This document shows positions 61,827 through 64,000 of a stretch of DNA of 64,000 nt, piece by piece; positions within the stretch are counted from its first letter, which is position 1; the number at the start of each line of letters is the position of its first letter. The position numbers and the translations under genes were made by a program. This stretch comes from Yoonia sp. I 8.24. Its GTDB lineage: Bacteria; Pseudomonadota; Alphaproteobacteria; Rhodobacterales; Rhodobacteraceae. Where the stretch lies: NCBI RefSeq assembly GCF_022096995.1, contig NZ_JACXGQ010000001.1, positions 496,001 through 560,000 of the forward strand, read 5' to 3'. Below the pieces are notes generated by a model, which had not been told where the DNA came from, did no database searches, and saw only the letters and a list, made by a program, of their open reading frames with translations.

Positions 61827-64000
61827 TTATTTGGCTAATTTTGCATTAAGTTGATCCGTAAGCGCCAGTTGCGCCGCAGTGAGTCGCGCGACGGGCACAC
61901 GGAAAGGTGAACAGGACACGTAATCAAACGCATGTTCCCGGCAAAACGCAATCGCCGTTCGGCTGCCCGCATGTTCGCCACAAATCGACAAGGTTACATC
62001 CTTGCGGCCTTTTCGGCCCCGCTCTGCCCCCAGCGCGACAAGTTCGCCGACACCTTCGACATCCAGCGTGTGGAACGGGTCTTCGGCGTAAACGCCTTGT
62101 TGGACATAGGCTGACATGAAACGGCCCGCATCATCACGTGACAGGCCGTAGGTCATCTGCGTCAGATCATTTGTCCCGAACGATAGGAATGACGCATATT
62201 CAGCGATATCTTCCGCCCGCAAGGCCGCGCGCGGTGTTTCAACCATCACGCCAAGGCGGTAATTAAGCGCGGATTTGCTTTTGCTTAGTACTGCATTTGC
62301 AACGGAATCAACACGGGTTTTCACAAGTTCCACTTCACGCATCGCGCTGACAAGCGGGATCATAATTTCTGCAGAAATATCAACGCCTGCTTCGCCCACT
62401 GCCACCATCGCCTCAAAGATCGCTTGGGCTTGCATGTCATAGATTTCAGGGATCGCGATCCCAAGACGCACACCGCGCATGCCGAGCATCGGGTTATATT
62501 CAGACAGCGCGTTCACCCGTTCGGTGACATCAGACAGCGGCAGCGCAAGCTGTTCTGCCAAATCGCGCAGGCCAGCTTTGTCCGAAGGTAGGAATTCATG
62601 CAGCGGCGGGTCAAACAGGCGCACGCAAACGCTTTTGCCTGCCATAATCGTAAACAGGGCCTCAAAATCGTCACGCTGCATCGGCAACAAACGATCCAGC
62701 ACCGCGCGCCGATCATCAGAGCTTTCGGCGAAAATCATTTCGCGCATGACCCCCAACCGATCCCCGTCAAAGAACATATGTTCCGTGCGACACAGCCCGA
62801 TCCCTTCGGCAGCAAAATTCTGGGCAGCTTGGGCATCGGCAGGGGTATCCGCATTCGCGCGCACGCCGATATCACGATAATCATCGGCCCATTCAAGTAA
62901 GGTCTGAAAGGCCCCATCAAGGGCAGCTTCAAGCATGGCGGGCGCGCCAGCAAGCACTTCGCCCGTGGTCCCGTCAACGGTAATCACATCGCCCTTGGCA
63001 AATTTGCGCCCGTCCGGGCCGCTGATCACAGATTTCTTCCGGTCAATCGTCAGATCAAACGCGCCCACAACGCACGGCAGCCCCAAACCGCGCCCGATCA
63101 CCGCCGCGTGGCTGGTCACACCGCCACGCATGGTCAGCACAGCCTGCGCCGCATGCATGCCGCGAATATCTTCGGGGGTGGTTTCGCGGCGCACAAGCAC
63201 GCAGGCTTCGCCGCGGGCAGCACTTGCCTGGGCTTCAGCCGCAGTTAACACAATACGCCCTGACGCGGCGCCCGGACTGGCGGCAATGCCGCGCACGATC
63301 AAATCGCGCTTGGCGTTTGGGTCGACCTGACGGTGCAGCAATTCTGACAGGGCCGCGGGTTCAACCCGCATCACGGCCTCTTCGCGCGGGATGATGCCAT
63401 CCTGTGCCAAGGCAACCGCAATCCGCACAGTGGCACGCGACGACCGCTGCACCCGGATCGCATCCAGAATAAACAGCTCTCCACGGCGCAACGTAAACTT
63501 GATTTGCATCTCTTCGCGCAGCCTTTGGCGGGCCAAAGCCCCATGTGCCAACAATTGGGCGAATACCGCAGGGCAGCATTCCTCGAGCGATGGACCGCGA
63601 CCATCTTTGCACAGATAAATCGCGCCTTCCGCCTCGCGCAGGCCCGGCCTGCCGTTGCTTTGGGGCAGATAGCGGCCCCGTACGCGCGGCAACCCAGATT
63701 GGGCGTCAACAAATTCAATCTCGCCAGAGCCGCTTTCGTCGGGCCCGACACCCAAGACCATCGCCTGCACCACAAGGCCCAGCCCTGCATCGATAGGGGC
63801 GCCCTTTGCCTGACGCAGCAATCGCGCGGTTGTGCCATCCCATGCGCGGGCCATTGATCGCAAAACCTCGGCCAATTGTACACCGACATCTTGGGGGAAC
63901 ACCTCGTCTGTTTCGACCTCATAGGTGTCCAACATCGCCCTTAGGCTGGCCGCATCGGCGACGTCTGGCAGATAAAACGCGTCTGGATCAAGCCGCGCCA
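61827..64000 (-). CDS. Pyruvate phosphate dikinase-like protein, partial, with altered ATP-grasp
   Basis: The frame is open to the window edge, so the N-terminus is missing; 724 codons are visible. The middle domain has the phosphohistidine MRGGVTSHAAVIGRG (codon near 63110). The PEP/pyruvate domain is complete (GLCRTEHMFF, NPMLGMRGVRLG, SFGTNDLTQMTYG, and LSICGEHAG with the acid cysteine, ending YVSCSPFRVPVARL). The ATP-grasp end differs: where PPDK has DIEFTIERGKLWMLQTR this reads QIKFTLRRGELFILDAI, so the Mg-binding Glu and Gln and the Arg become K, D and I. It is probably a paralogue with a changed role rather than true PpdK. Confidence 0.85.
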   Translation of the reverse strand, partial: ARLDPDAFYLPDVADAASLRAMLDTYEVETDEVFPQDVGVQLAEVLRSMARAWDGTTARLLRQAKGAPIDAGLGLVVQAMVLGVGPDESGSGEIEFVDAQSGLPRVRGRYLPQSNGRPGLREAEGAIYLCKDGRGPSLEECCPAVFAQLLAHGALARQRLREEMQIKFTLRRGELFILDAIRVQRSSRATVRIAVALAQDGIIPREEAVMRVEPAALSELLHRQVDPNAKRDLIVRGIAASPGAASGRIVLTAAEAQASAARGEACVLVRRETTPEDIRGMHAAQAVLTMRGGVTSHAAVIGRGLGLPCVVGAFDLTIDRKKSVISGPDGRKFAKGDVITVDGTTGEVLAGAPAMLEAALDGAFQTLLEWADDYRDIGVRANADTPADAQAAQNFAAEGIGLCRTEHMFFDGDRLGVMREMIFAESSDDRRAVLDRLLPMQRDDFEALFTIMAGKSVCVRLFDPPLHEFLPSDKAGLRDLAEQLALPLSDVTERVNALSEYNPMLGMRGVRLGIAIPEIYDMQAQAIFEAMVAVGEAGVDISAEIMIPLVSAMREVELVKTRVDSVANAVLSKSKSALNYRLGVMVETPRAALRAEDIAEYASFLSFGTNDLTQMTYGLSRDDAGRFMSAYVQQGVYAEDPFHTLDVEGVGELVALGAERGRKGRKDVTLSICGEHAGSRTAIAFCREHAFDYVSCSPFRVPVARLTAAQLALTDQLNAKLAK

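Overview
The window reads as chromosomal DNA of a marine-type alphaproteobacterium of the Rhodobacteraceae (Roseobacter/Paracoccus side). Support comes from a complete Paracoccus-type sox gene order, a 5-aminolevulinate synthase (Shemin-pathway) hemA, FnrL-type TTGAT-N4-ATCAA boxes, and family-typical housekeeping genes (ctaD, carA with a GatB/YqeY neighbour, a folB-folP-glmM run). No tRNA, rRNA or CRISPR array was seen.

Layout. (1) About 0.3-4.2 kb: a small, AT-richer integrated element with a replication-initiation (Rep) protein, an AlpA-type excisionase/regulator, an unknown protein and a P4-type tyrosine integrase. (2) 4.5-21.2 kb: a full sulfur-oxidation locus. Two metallo-beta-lactamase-fold genes (SoxG/SoxH type) read forward. 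YeeE, hemA, a DUF302 gene and soxFEDCB, soxAZYX and soxWV read in reverse. soxS, soxR and soxT read forward from the divergent soxV/soxS promoter. Four ATTC-N8-GAAT-like elements in front of soxV/soxS, soxX, soxB and the first MBL gene look like operators of the persulfide-sensing repressor SoxR. (3) 21.2-22.5 kb: a small island of unrecognised genes and a gene scrap. (4) 22.6-34.3 kb: an FAD oxidoreductase, then a reverse-strand block coding cytochrome bd oxidase with its assembly transporter (cydDC, cydABX), a TehA/SLAC1-type channel gene broken by a frameshift, a DsrE protein, a Tat-exported sulfide:quinone oxidoreductase and a small membrane protein. An NsrR-type NO sensor is divergent from cydDC, with FNR-type boxes beside both.

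(5) 34.3-39.2 kb: an SLC13 transporter, an AraC regulator, an MBL hydrolase, a peroxiredoxin and a divergent OxyR-like regulator with a clear four-element OxyR box. (6) 39.4-46.4 kb: a BMP-type binding protein coupled to a PstS/OmpA-like protein, then ctaD, a family 25 glycosyltransferase, a DUF2244 protein and YqeY. (7) 46.5-64 kb: mostly core metabolism and regulation (carA, GT2 glycosyltransferase, GntR, HAD phosphatase, UbiH-type hydroxylase, two Lrp regulators, ilvC, an ArsR/NIPSNAP/ABM/EamA cluster, a TerB-like protein, folB-folP-glmM, a SleB-type hydrolase). It ends with a partial PPDK-like protein whose ATP-grasp residues look lost.

How it fits together. Thiosulfate or other sulfane sulfur enters through YeeE/SoxT-type channels or is oxidised in the periplasm by SoxXA, SoxYZ, SoxB and SoxCD. 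SoxS, SoxV and SoxW supply the reductant that keeps SoxY active. SoxEF (flavocytochrome c type) and the periplasmic SQR handle sulfide. hemA next to the cytochrome genes can supply heme, and the bd oxidase gives a quinol oxidase that tolerates sulfide and NO. SoxR, FnrL, NsrR and OxyR sites suggest layered control by persulfide, oxygen, NO and peroxide.
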